A DNA stretch of 64,000 nt from Lachnospiraceae bacterium (lineage in GTDB: Bacteria > Bacillota > Clostridia > Lachnospirales > Lachnospiraceae): assembly GCA_910575605.1 (NCBI GenBank), contig CAJTEW010000001.1:62001-126000 (forward strand), in the 5' to 3' direction. Below are positions 53,062-61,641 of the stretch, piece by piece. The notes beneath the pieces are model-generated. The model saw only the letters and a program-made list of their open reading frames with translations. It did no database searches and had not been told where the DNA came from. Position 1 is the stretch's first letter. Each line of letters starts with the position of its first letter. The position numbers were made by a program, and so were the translations under genes.

Positions 53062-54910
53062 TGCACACACCTCCCTTCCATTTTAAAGCACCGCAGCCTG
53101 AGCACTGCTGTCTGCAGTTAGGTGTAACCTCTCCACGTCTGGCCCGTTCCCACTCTTTTATAAGAAATTCTTTCGTTACACCAATATCTATAAAGTCCCA
53201 TGGAAGGATCTCATCAAAGGAACGCTCCCTCTGATTGTAAAATTCCATGCTGATACCGGTATTTTCAAAAGCTTGCAGCCATTTATGATAATCAAAATAA
53301 TCCGTCCACGAATCGTACAGACAGCCTGAGCGATATGCTTCTAAAAGCACCCTTCCGGTACGCCGGTCACCTCTTGCAAAAACTCCCTCCAGCACAGTCA
53401 CTTCCGCATCATGCCAGTTATATTTCAGGCTTTTTCGGTTTAGCTGGTCCTGAAATGCATGTTTTACAACCGCTGCCCGGGAAATATATTCTTCATTGGT
53501 AAACATAGGCACCCACTGGAAAGGAGTAAAGGGCTTAGGAATAAAAAAGGAGCTGCTTGCTGTAATCTGACATTTTCCATTCCGTTTTTCCTTCGGAATT
53601 TCGTAATAACGTCTGGCAATCTTGTCTGCAAGCACTGCAATTTCCTTCATATCCTCCTCTGTCTCTGTAGGAAGTCCCAGCATGAAATAAAGCTTTACTT
53701 TGTTCCATCCGCCCTCAAAAGCCTGTCCTGCTCCATTTAGAATCTCTTCCTCGGTAAGCCCTTTATTAATAACATTGCGCATTCTCTGGGAGCCTGCCTC
53801 CGGTGCAAAGGTCAGGCTGCTTTTTCTCACATCCTGTACCTTTTCCATTACATCCAGGGAAAAGGCGTCAATCCGAAGGGATGGGAGTGAGATATTAATC
53901 CCCTTTCCCTTAAACTCTTCAATCAGAAATGTAACCAGCTCCTTTAAGCTGCTATAATCGCTGGAGCTTAGAGAGCTTAAGGATATTTCTTCATGTCCTG
54001 TGTTTTTTAACATCTCATAAGCATATTTTTTGAGCATCTCTAAATCACGTTCTCTTGTAGGACGATAAATCATTCCTGCCTGGCAAAAACGACAGCCCCG
54101 GATACATCCCCTCTGGATTTCCAAAACTACCCTGTCCTGGGTCACCTTAATAAAAGGCACCACCGGCGCAAAAGGATAGTAAGTATCTGTCATATCCATG
54201 ACAAGCTGCTTCTTAATCTTTTTCTTTGCGTGGGGATTAATGGGGGTAAAGGCAGCAAGTGTCCCGTCCTCATGGTAAGTTACGTCATAAAAAGCAGGAA
54301 CATAGATTCCTTCGATTTCTGCCGCCGCTTCAAGGTAGTCCTTTCTAGAACCACCCTTTCTTTTGTTTTCTTTGTAGGCGTCAAGAAGTTCCCCATACAC
54401 GGTCTCTCCTTCTCCGATGTAAAATAAATCAAAGAAATCAGCTAAGGGCTCCGGATTGTAAGCACAGGGGCCGCCTCCGATTACAATAGGGTCATTATCA
54501 CTCCTCTGAGAAGAAAATAGAGGAATCTGGCTGAGCTCTAATATTTGTAATATATTCGTGTAGCACATCTCATACTGAATGGTAATTCCGAGAAAATCAA
54601 AGGCCTTTACCGGGTCCTGTGATTCTAAAGCAAACAAAGGAATCCTATCCTTCCTCATAATCTTGTCCAAATCTACCCACGGAGAATAGACGCGCTCACA
54701 CCACGTATCCTCCCGCCGGTTGAACATGTCATAAAGAATCTGAATTCCCAGATGGGACATACCGATTTCATAGACGTCCGGAAAGCACATGGCGAAGCGG
54801 ATATCCACTTCGTCTGGAGCTTTCATGACACTGTTCACTTCATTACCTATGTAGCGCGCAGGTTTCTCGATTTTTAGTAATATTTCATCATTTAAGGCTA
54901 GCTTTCTCAT
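53045..54910 (-). CDS. TIGR03960 family B12-binding radical SAM protein
   Basis: 621 aa. The N-terminal cobalamin-binding-like domain (FAMCFPDVYEIGMSHLGIQIL) precedes the radical SAM motif EIQRGCIRGCRFCQAGMIYRP near residue 275. SSLSSSDYSSL and FAPEAGSQRMRNVINKG follow. The C-terminus has extra cysteines (CRQQCSGCGALKW). Usually it lies beside rplU or RNase E/G; here four other genes intervene and no RNase G gene is present. It may modify RNA, by analogy with MiaB-like enzymes. Confidence 0.92.
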   Translation of the reverse strand: MRKLALNDEILLKIEKPARYIGNEVNSVMKAPDEVDIRFAMCFPDVYEIGMSHLGIQILYDMFNRREDTWCERVYSPWVDLDKIMRKDRIPLFALESQDPVKAFDFLGITIQYEMCYTNILQILELSQIPLFSSQRSDNDPIVIGGGPCAYNPEPLADFFDLFYIGEGETVYGELLDAYKENKRKGGSRKDYLEAAAEIEGIYVPAFYDVTYHEDGTLAAFTPINPHAKKKIKKQLVMDMTDTYYPFAPVVPFIKVTQDRVVLEIQRGCIRGCRFCQAGMIYRPTRERDLEMLKKYAYEMLKNTGHEEISLSSLSSSDYSSLKELVTFLIEEFKGKGINISLPSLRIDAFSLDVMEKVQDVRKSSLTFAPEAGSQRMRNVINKGLTEEEILNGAGQAFEGGWNKVKLYFMLGLPTETEEDMKEIAVLADKIARRYYEIPKEKRNGKCQITASSSFFIPKPFTPFQWVPMFTNEEYISRAAVVKHAFQDQLNRKSLKYNWHDAEVTVLEGVFARGDRRTGRVLLEAYRSGCLYDSWTDYFDYHKWLQAFENTGISMEFYNQRERSFDEILPWDFIDIGVTKEFLIKEWERARRGEVTPNCRQQCSGCGALKWKGGVCIEGKN

Positions 54911-54934
54911 AATTCAGTCTCCATACATTCAAAC

Positions 54935-55092
54935 TTAAGGCGCATCTAAAAAACCGATACGCCTTAAATTACTTATCTTTTTTGTTCGTGCAAGTCTCCC
55001 TCTTTGTCTGCAACCCCACGTTTATTCACCTTCAACATTGTCTGCTTTCCCCTTTTTTTAGCCCCAATACCACACTTCTTTTATTTTGTCAA
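54935..55092 (-). promoter_or_regulatory. Promoter and structured leader of the TIGR03960 operon
   Basis: On the - strand TTGACA (55092-55087), a 17-bp spacer and TATTGG (55069-55064) form a likely promoter. The transcript then has a leader of about 150 nt. It contains a possible 21-codon ORF (ATG 55038 to TAA 54973) and a 12-bp hairpin (54935-54946 with 54956-54967, core AAGGCG) with a T-rich loop just before the gene. Confidence 0.45.
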
Positions 55093-55119
55093 GAGCTCCA
55101 GGAGAAGCCTCAATACATA

Positions 55120-55161
55120 CAATTGCATAATTATGTATTTTGATGAATAATTATACAATTG
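55120..55161. repeat. Long AT-rich inverted repeat
   Basis: CAATTGCATAATTAT (55120-55134) and its reverse complement with one mismatch (55147-55161) flank a 12-bp centre. It lies 28 bp upstream of the inferred TIGR03960 promoter. It could be a regulator site or an end of a decayed mobile element. Confidence 0.55.
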
Positions 55162-55380
55162 CTTTTGAATATTTATACAGTTATTAAATTTCAGTTAATA
55201 TTGTATCATTTTCCCCCTTATTTATCAATACTATACGTTGAATTTAGTTTGTGTAATGATTCTTTTTACAGCATCTTTATTTTTTACATTCTCTGGTACA
55301 CCACCATATGTCCAGATTCAGATAATGATAACGGTTCCACCGGATATTATAAATAGTGTCTTGTATAATCGTAAAAATTA
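55162..55380. other. Intergenic stretch with nothing recognised
   Basis: AT-rich sequence between the inverted repeat and the hairpin at 55381. Short open frames exist but have no ribosome sites or family resemblance. Confidence 0.4.
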
Positions 55381-55414
55381 TAGGCTGGGAATCTGTCTTT
55401 AGATTCTCAGCCTA
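55381..55414 (-). terminator. Terminator downstream of the Rpn remnant and anti-sigma gene
   Basis: TAGGCTG-G-GAATCT and AGATTC-T-CAGCCTA pair over 14 bp with one mismatch; on the - strand TAATTTTT follows. Confidence 0.65.
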
Positions 55415-55423
55415 CAGTTTTGT

Positions 55424-55583
55424 CTATGCACTTCTATCAGCTTTCAGTTGTTTTACTTCTTCAAGAGAAAGTCCTGAAATATTAACAATTTCCTCCAACG
55501 CATTCATCATCAAGCAGGCGAAAGCCTCTCAGCCTCTGTAAATCTTCCTGATGTTTCTGGTCTATCTGTTCCGTCACTGTCAA
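55424..55583 (-). pseudogene. Remnant of an Rpn-family (PD-(D/E)XK nuclease) transposase-like gene
   Basis: From a TTG at 55583 the frame reads TEQIDQKHQEDLQRLRGFRLLDDE, like the N-terminus of Rpn/PDDEXK-transposase proteins (QRLRxFRLLDDxFM). Another frame then gives ALEEIVNISGLSLEEVKQL and a stop at 55424, like their C-terminus. The roughly 250-residue middle is absent. I infer an internally deleted remnant; the match is from memory of the family pattern. Confidence 0.5.
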
Positions 55584-55625
55584 TCTTCCCACCTGCTTTC
55601 CCTTCCGTTTTCGTATCTCCAATTT

Positions 55626-56561
55626 TTAGTTCAGAAAAATAGAATAACATTCACTGGTAACAGTTAATTCTGGCTCAGAAAGCCCACTCTCTGTCTGCCA
55701 GCTAAGACCGGTATCTCCAAAAATTTTTTCGTAATCCTCCCAGCCCATATTCTCACATTCCTTTACAGCCTTTGCATACAGACCTTCCTGCAGATAGGCA
55801 CGGACAGCCTTCTTTTCTATATTCTCTGGCGCTTCCTCCACCTTTTGTCCGGCTTTCCAGATGGTCATTTTATCCTTCTGTGTTTTCCCGTAGACACTGA
55901 TATCTGCACAGCTCTGGGTAATCGTTCTGATTTTACCATTTTCCATAACAGTGCCCTGCCGTTTCAAAGAAAAAATTACAGTCGTTTCTTTTTGTTTTGC
56001 CGAATTTAAGTTCGATAACGAACCCTGCCTGAAACGAAGCTCCTTTAATGCTTCCTTTGTGTTCTCTGTTCTTTTTCCCTCCGGCAGAATCCAGTCCGCT
56101 ATCTGCGTTGTAACAAATTCCTTATCAGACTCCAATGTACAATAAAGCTCTCCGTTTTTTAGCTGGTAAAGCTCAGTTACATGAAAATTTTCTGCCGGCA
56201 GGGTATAAATCGTTTCTGCGAGTCCCTGATAGCCCTCTATCTTTCGTGTGCAGATATCGTTTATTGTAATTAAACCAAAACATATCAACACAACTATAGC
56301 TCCCAAAACCAGTATAGTCTTATAAGTTATTCTCTTCTTGAGTCTTTTCATTACACGTACTGCCGCCCCCTCCTGCTCTTCTCCAGAAGAATCCGGCATC
56401 TTTTCAATCGCCGGAAGAGGTTTCCTGGCATTTTCATATAGCTGCATACATTCCTCACAGCCCCGGATATGTTCCTCTACCATCTGCCGGCTCTCTTCCT
56501 TTAGCACATCATCCTCGTATAATACTAGAAGATCCTGCACTACTGCACATTCCTTCTTCAT
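55626..56561 (-). CDS. Zinc-finger anti-sigma factor (ZAS-like)
   Basis: 311 aa. The N-terminal zinc-finger motif HIRGCEECMQLY (HxxxCxxC) near residue 30 is the anti-sigma signature. One transmembrane helix is near residues 80-100 (TILVLGAIVVLICFGLI). An extracytoplasmic domain of about 200 residues has no recognised fold. It starts right after the ECF sigma stop. It should hold that sigma factor at the membrane until an envelope signal arrives. Confidence 0.85.
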   Translation of the reverse strand: MKKECAVVQDLLVLYEDDVLKEESRQMVEEHIRGCEECMQLYENARKPLPAIEKMPDSSGEEQEGAAVRVMKRLKKRITYKTILVLGAIVVLICFGLITINDICTRKIEGYQGLAETIYTLPAENFHVTELYQLKNGELYCTLESDKEFVTTQIADWILPEGKRTENTKEALKELRFRQGSLSNLNSAKQKETTVIFSLKRQGTVMENGKIRTITQSCADISVYGKTQKDKMTIWKAGQKVEEAPENIEKKAVRAYLQEGLYAKAVKECENMGWEDYEKIFGDTGLSWQTESGLSEPELTVTSECYSIFLN

Positions 56562-57071
56562 TTAAGGCACCTCCTTTATCATTTCCTGAATTTTAAGTTT
56601 TGCCCGGTGATAATTCACCCGTGCCCAGCCTTCCCCACGTCCGAAAATTTCGCCAATCTCCTTATAGGACAGTTCACCCAGGGTTCTCAAGGTAAATACC
56701 TCCTTATAAGGCTCCTCAAGTAAATGGAGCACCTTATAAACCGACAGCGCCTGCTCCTTTTTTATACACTGCAGTTCAGGGCTTTCTTCTGCCTGTCCCT
56801 TTTTTTCCCCGGTGCCATGAAATCTCTCGGGTTCCAGCTCTTTTACGGCAAGATGCTTCTGCTTTTTGACCCAGGACAGATACGCATTTTTGCCAATCTG
56901 ACAGAGCCAGGATTTAAGCTGGCATTCCCCTTTAAATCTGTGTATGTTCATCAGAGCTCTGTAAAAGGTTTCCTGTGTCAATTCTTCTGCTAGCTCCGGA
57001 TTGCCGCACATTGACAGAAGGAAATAATACACATCACGGTGATACTGCTTATATACATCCTCAAACCTCAT
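56562..57071 (-). CDS. ECF-type RNA polymerase sigma factor
   Basis: 169 aa. Region 2 (YKQYHRDVYYFLLSMCGNPELAEELTQETFYRAL, about residues 7-42) and region 4 (EEPYKEVFTLRTLGELSYKEIGEIFGRGEGWARVNYHRAK, about 118-160) are both clear. AAAGGAGGCGGG precedes the ATG. The anti-sigma gene follows without a gap. An ECF-type promoter is upstream, suggesting autoregulation. Confidence 0.93.
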   Translation of the reverse strand: MRFEDVYKQYHRDVYYFLLSMCGNPELAEELTQETFYRALMNIHRFKGECQLKSWLCQIGKNAYLSWVKKQKHLAVKELEPERFHGTGEKKGQAEESPELQCIKKEQALSVYKVLHLLEEPYKEVFTLRTLGELSYKEIGEIFGRGEGWARVNYHRAKLKIQEMIKEVP

Positions 57072-57096
57072 GCATCCCGCCTCCTTTCTACACCAA

Positions 57097-57125
57097 GTAG
57101 ACTCTCGTCACGGAATTTCGTTACA
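57097..57125 (-). promoter_or_regulatory. Candidate ECF promoter for the sigma/anti-sigma pair
   Basis: On the - strand TGTAAC (57125-57120), a 17-bp spacer and GTCTAC (57102-57097) match the usual AAC / GTC pattern of ECF promoters. It lies 26 bp upstream of the sigma factor ATG. Confidence 0.5.
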
Positions 57126-57247
57126 GATATTTTAAAAATATTTTCTTTCTATAATAAAAAAGCAATTGAAAAATGGCAGCCATACAACAGGTCACCATAA
57201 GACTGCCAGATTCCTTTGCACTTCCGTAAATTTCCTTCCAGTCCTCG

Positions 57248-58300
57248 TCAGCTGATAACAGCCAAAATCATTCCCGCTATCTTCACAATATTTCCCACTG
57301 ACAAAATCCCTGTTGCTATGCCGATAACAACCGCATGCTTCTTCCAGCTCAGCCGCAGATATCCGGCAAATTCGCGTATCAATGCATTTAAAGTAAAATA
57401 CCATTTTGTTTTTGCTCCGAAGCCAACACATTTCATTCCCTGCTGTCTCGCCAGAATTAGAGCCCGGAATACATGGTAAGCCGTTGTGACAACAATAATA
57501 CTCGGATTTTCCTTTACCATCAGCTCCCTTGAAAATCTCAAGTTTTCTTCTGTTGATACAGACTTTTGCTCCATCATAATACGCTCTATATCTACTCCAC
57601 GCTCCAGGGCATAAAAGGCCATTGCCTCACTTTCCGGTATGTCCTCACCTGGCCCTTGGCCTCCAGACATGATAATTCTTGCATCTGGATTGCAAAGGAG
57701 GAGCTCAATTCCCCTGTCAATTCGTGCAGCCAGAAGTGGAGGAACCTTTGTTCCAAGAATTCCCGAACCCAGAACAATAATATAATCTGCCTTTCTCTTT
57801 TTTTTAAAATGAATAAGATTTAGAATCCCAGAAAGGGTATACATAGCCATAAGTGCCAGTACATATACTGCCGTAAAACTGATAACCGCATACAAAGTCG
57901 TGCCGATTACATCTTTTCCCAGATTTCCAATTACAGGCCAGACCACCAGATAGCCGGTCAACAGAATTGAAAACAGCATGGATAAAAGATTAGATGGCTT
58001 TATTCCCTCATGCCGGATTATATTTATCCCTTCAATAAAAAATAAAAGAATTAAAAGCGCTGGAAACAGAATCACTCCAGCCATCGCCGATATAACCAAA
58101 AAAACAAGAATTCCCGTCAATGTAGTATAGGATAAAAGCCATTCCGAATACCGGGATAACATTAAAAACAAGGACACAGAAAGACACAGCAGCATCCAGA
58201 AAAAGGACACTCCACTCCACAATGTGCGTGAATCATGTATCATAACTGCTGCAAAGATACAAAACGGAATAAAAAAAATAATGAATGAAATCAACCACAT
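57248..58300 (-). CDS. YdcF/SanA-type DUF218 membrane protein
   Basis: 350 aa from the ATG at 58300 (AGAGGAGAG upstream). About seven hydrophobic segments form the N-terminal half. The DUF218 domain shows IIVLGSGILGTKVPPLLAARIDRG, MSGGQGPGEDIPESEAM and VTTAYHVFRALILA (from about residue 165 on). Family members are linked to envelope or vancomycin tolerance and to lipid carrier recycling, not proven here. A final helix closes the protein. Confidence 0.86.
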   Translation of the reverse strand: MWLISFIIFFIPFCIFAAVMIHDSRTLWSGVSFFWMLLCLSVSLFLMLSRYSEWLLSYTTLTGILVFLVISAMAGVILFPALLILLFFIEGINIIRHEGIKPSNLLSMLFSILLTGYLVVWPVIGNLGKDVIGTTLYAVISFTAVYVLALMAMYTLSGILNLIHFKKKRKADYIIVLGSGILGTKVPPLLAARIDRGIELLLCNPDARIIMSGGQGPGEDIPESEAMAFYALERGVDIERIMMEQKSVSTEENLRFSRELMVKENPSIIVVTTAYHVFRALILARQQGMKCVGFGAKTKWYFTLNALIREFAGYLRLSWKKHAVVIGIATGILSVGNIVKIAGMILAVIS

Positions 58301-58529
58301 TTTTGTAGTCTCTCCTCTTATGTAAAAAATATCATATATATTTAGCAGTATAGACGATTTTTTATCTTTTCTCAACCTTATTTGCTGTTTCCCTTTAATA
58401 TACCCCCATACACATTTTGACATTTTCAGCAAATAATTCCTTCAAACTATTGACACATATCCATATTTCTTTTAAAATAAAGTTTTCCAAAACTGGAATT
58501 TGTACTGCAGATTAGTTAAGGAGAATATT

Positions 58530-58898
58530 ATGAATATTGAACACTTGAAAGATAATGGAACTGATGTTGCAGTTGTTTCCAGTAACGAGAGACTCATTAC
58601 AGATACGCAGTCTGCTTTGGATTTAGCAATGACTGTTAAATATGAAACAGGTGCATCAAACATTGTAATTGACAAAAAGGCAGTATGTGAAGATTTTTTC
58701 ATCCTCAGTACAGGAATGGCTGGAGAAATACTTCAGAAATTTATGAACTATCATGTAAAAATTGCCGTATTCGGAGATTACTCCGGTTATACCAGCAAGC
58801 CTTTAAAGGATTTCATTTATGAATCCAACAAAGGCCATAATTTCTTTTTTGTATCAGACAAAGAAGAAGCAATACAGAAACTTTTAGAAACACAATAA
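58530..58898 (+). CDS. DUF4180 protein
   Basis: 122 aa. Family pattern: IVIDKKAVCEDFFILSTGMAGEILQKF and KIAVFGDYSGYTSKPLKDFIYESN. Soluble alpha/beta fold resembling a STAS-like regulator; function unknown. AAGGAG precedes the ATG at 58530. It is followed by an AraC-type regulator on the same strand. Confidence 0.82.
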   Translation: MNIEHLKDNGTDVAVVSSNERLITDTQSALDLAMTVKYETGASNIVIDKKAVCEDFFILSTGMAGEILQKFMNYHVKIAVFGDYSGYTSKPLKDFIYESNKGHNFFFVSDKEEAIQKLLETQ

Positions 58899-59071
58899 CA
58901 GTATTGTACAAATTCCAGTATATCTTTTTAGATGAAATTCCAGTTATTATTTGCAATGCTTTGCATTTACCTAAAAAATTGTAAGAGCATATGGATGCAG
59001 ACAAAAAATCGCAAGGTTTATCGGGAAACTAAGGTGATTTTCAACTATACTGTATTTTGGAGGTGATAAGC

Positions 59072-59932
59072 ATGGAATGGACATCAGTCATCAGCAAAGC
59101 TGTCAATTATATCGAAGCTCACATTACAGAAAATATTACTTTGGATCATGTTTCAAAACACACCGCTGTTTCCCCCTTTTATTTTCATAAAGGATTTAGT
59201 ATGCTGTGCGGATATACACTTATGGAATATATAAGGAACCGCAGGCTTTCACTTGCCGGAGGAGAGCTGCTTAATGGGAATATTTCAGTTATAGAGCTTG
59301 CCATGAAATACGGCTATGATTCTCCTGACAGCTTTACAAAAGCATTTTCACGTTTCCACGGCTGTACGCCTTCCTCAGTGCGCACAGGAAAGCATGCAGT
59401 CAAGGTCTTTGAGCCTCTGAAGCTTACAATATCTTTGAAAGGTGGTTATGTGATGGACTACAAAATTACACAAAAAGGAAGTTTTACTGTTCTGGCATCC
59501 GCAAAAGAATTCTCCTACGAAAAGGCAAATCAGGATATACCCACATTCTGGCAGGAGCACTATGCTTCAGGCAAAGGTAAATATGTATGTGGTATGTTCG
59601 GAATTAACATTGACCCTCAAATGGGTAATGAAAAATTCGAATATATGATAGCAGATATTTATCATCCTGCTTCAGATATCCCGAAAGGATTTGAAGTACG
59701 AACAATTCCTGCATTCACATGGGCGGTGATTCCATGCAGGGGTGCACTACCTATGTCCCTTCAGGATGTGAATGTCAGGATATTTTCCGAATGGCTGCCT
59801 GCATTAAAGGAATATGAATTCGCCGCTGGATACTGTGTGGAGATGTATGATACACCAGACAAATATCCGAAAGGAACAGCAGACGAAAATTATTACACGG
59901 AAATCTGGATTCCCGTGAAGAAAAAATCCTGA
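59072..59932 (+). CDS. AraC family regulator with GyrI-like effector-binding domain
   Basis: 286 aa. Two helix-turn-helix motifs form the N-terminal AraC domain (ITLDHVSKHTAVSPFYFHKGF and VIELAMKYGYDSPDSFTKAF). The C-terminal half is a GyrI/BacR-like ligand domain ending YYTEIWIPVKKK. The layout matches Rob/SoxS-type multidrug-sensing activators. GGAGGTGAT precedes the ATG at 59072. No target efflux gene is adjacent. Confidence 0.9.
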   Translation: MEWTSVISKAVNYIEAHITENITLDHVSKHTAVSPFYFHKGFSMLCGYTLMEYIRNRRLSLAGGELLNGNISVIELAMKYGYDSPDSFTKAFSRFHGCTPSSVRTGKHAVKVFEPLKLTISLKGGYVMDYKITQKGSFTVLASAKEFSYEKANQDIPTFWQEHYASGKGKYVCGMFGINIDPQMGNEKFEYMIADIYHPASDIPKGFEVRTIPAFTWAVIPCRGALPMSLQDVNVRIFSEWLPALKEYEFAAGYCVEMYDTPDKYPKGTADENYYTEIWIPVKKKS

Positions 59933-59941
59933 ATCTTTTAT

Positions 59942-60370
59942 CTACAACTGCTCAATCCTGGCTATATTACAGATTGGTATATGCGTTCCGTCTGTCAAAA
60001 CAACAGCTTTTTTGTACTCATCAATTTTTTTCACCCATCCGGTTACCGTAATATAGGAACCGCCTCTTTTCTTCGAGTCCGGGGTAAAATATGTGATTGA
60101 AACGCCAGGCTTCTCATCCAGATGCATTTCTATATGCCTTAGCTGCTCATCTAATGCAGCTAAGGTATCTTCGTTAAGCTCCACTCTTTCATCTGTCAGG
60201 CGGGCCGACTCCCTCACAGCCTCATGATGTCCTGTCAAGGCGGCAAAGGGGGCAAACTGAGCTGCCCTGTCTGACAGAGGCATCTGAGGATGTGTTTTCG
60301 ATACATGGCGGGGAAGATCTATAATATCATCATATTTTCGCATATCATCGGGGTTCATAAAGCTTTTCAT
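59942..60370 (-). CDS. YolD-like family protein
   Basis: 142 aa. The N-terminus YDDIIDLPRHVSKTHPQMPLSDRAAQFAPFAAL is the Clostridial YolD-like signature (about residues 14-48), followed by a beta-rich part that binds nothing known. YolD-like genes are partners of UvrX/DinB-type polymerases, supporting membership in the SOS unit with the gene at 61638. Here an exporter gene separates them. Confidence 0.85.
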   Translation of the reverse strand: MKSFMNPDDMRKYDDIIDLPRHVSKTHPQMPLSDRAAQFAPFAALTGHHEAVRESARLTDERVELNEDTLAALDEQLRHIEMHLDEKPGVSITYFTPDSKKRGGSYITVTGWVKKIDEYKKAVVLTDGTHIPICNIARIEQL

Positions 60371-60435
60371 CCTTTCACTCTCCTTTCTTCCTCAAAATAC
60401 AAGCTGTATGGAAAGCCTATAATAGACTACGCCCC

Positions 60436-61641
60436 TTATTTTTTTGTTCCTATGTAACGTGTCACAATCTCTATAATTAAAAAACCAAAGGCAACAGCAA
60501 GGCAGGTCTTGGCCAGTGCGACGGCATGACCGGAGGCCAGATTGTAGTCTGCCTGAACAAACCCATGCATCATATAAAACAGGCTTGCCCCGGGAATAAC
60601 CGGCATAATGGACGTTGTCAGAAAAATAGTTGCCGGCGCCCTGTGGACTCTTGACATTAAGTAAGCATAAGCTGCCACAAAGGCTGACCCTGCCATGACC
60701 GCCATAAAGTCATTTCCATGAAAATACTGTACCAGCAGGTAAAAGCCCCAGTTAAAGAAGCCTCCGATCCCCGCATAGACAGACTGCTTCACCGCTGCTT
60801 TAAACACAAGGGCAAATCCCATACTGGCCACACCACAGGAAATAAGCTGCACTGCAATGCTGGGGGCAATATACATCTCATACATATCCCCTTTAAAGAG
60901 CACCATTGCAAGTCCTGTCCCGCAGGCAATGGCAATAGCACCAAGACAGGAGTTTGTGATATTTAAAATCCCTGACAGGTAGGCCCGGTTTACCATGTCC
61001 CGGATTCCATTGGCAACCCCCAGCCCGCTTATAAGCACCATGTTAAGTCCTAATATAATCCTGTCAGGATGGTGCCCAAGACCGGCCCTTGCTGCCAGAA
61101 ATACAGCCGCTCCGGAAAGAAAAGCCAGCACCAGATTATAAACCACAAGATGATGCTCCCGCCTATCAAGAATACTTCCCAAAAACACTTCTACTGATGC
61201 ACATATAATAATACCTACAATAGTATCCAGCCAGTCACAGCCAAAATACACACCAAAACCTACGCCGCCTAATACAGCCGCTGCGTACTTTAAATATTCT
61301 GGCTGAGGTCTGCGGTTTAAAACCTCTTTATATTTTTCACGTATTTCCTCTATGGCCGGTGTATTTTTACATATATACCGTGACAGATTATTAAGATAAT
61401 CCAGCCGGTCATAATTAAATTCAATTTTATGTATTCTTCGTATCTGGGTTATAAAAGAACCTTTCTTAGGCTTAATCGTAGCTTGTATATTACTTTGTAT
61501 AGCAAAGACACTGCACTGCTCAAGCTCATAGCTCTCAAGCATCCGGTACATACTGTCCTCCGCTCTGTCTGTCTCTGCACCACTTTTAATCATATCCTTT
61601 CCGATATTCAGTATTTCATTTAGTAACAACTCATAATTCAT
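60436..61641 (-). CDS. ThrE/YjjP-type threonine/serine exporter family protein (DUF1212)
   Basis: 401 aa. The N-terminal soluble DUF1212 part (MIKSGAETDRAEDSMYRML, about residues 15-35, and FAIQSNIQATIK) precedes about ten helices. Both the ThrE and ThrE_2 halves are in one chain, as in Corynebacterium ThrE. Its ATG overlaps the polymerase TGA (ATGA), so translation is coupled to the SOS polymerase. Small neutral amino acids are the likely substrates. Confidence 0.88.
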   Translation of the reverse strand: MNYELLLNEILNIGKDMIKSGAETDRAEDSMYRMLESYELEQCSVFAIQSNIQATIKPKKGSFITQIRRIHKIEFNYDRLDYLNNLSRYICKNTPAIEEIREKYKEVLNRRPQPEYLKYAAAVLGGVGFGVYFGCDWLDTIVGIIICASVEVFLGSILDRREHHLVVYNLVLAFLSGAAVFLAARAGLGHHPDRIILGLNMVLISGLGVANGIRDMVNRAYLSGILNITNSCLGAIAIACGTGLAMVLFKGDMYEMYIAPSIAVQLISCGVASMGFALVFKAAVKQSVYAGIGGFFNWGFYLLVQYFHGNDFMAVMAGSAFVAAYAYLMSRVHRAPATIFLTTSIMPVIPGASLFYMMHGFVQADYNLASGHAVALAKTCLAVAFGFLIIEIVTRYIGTKK

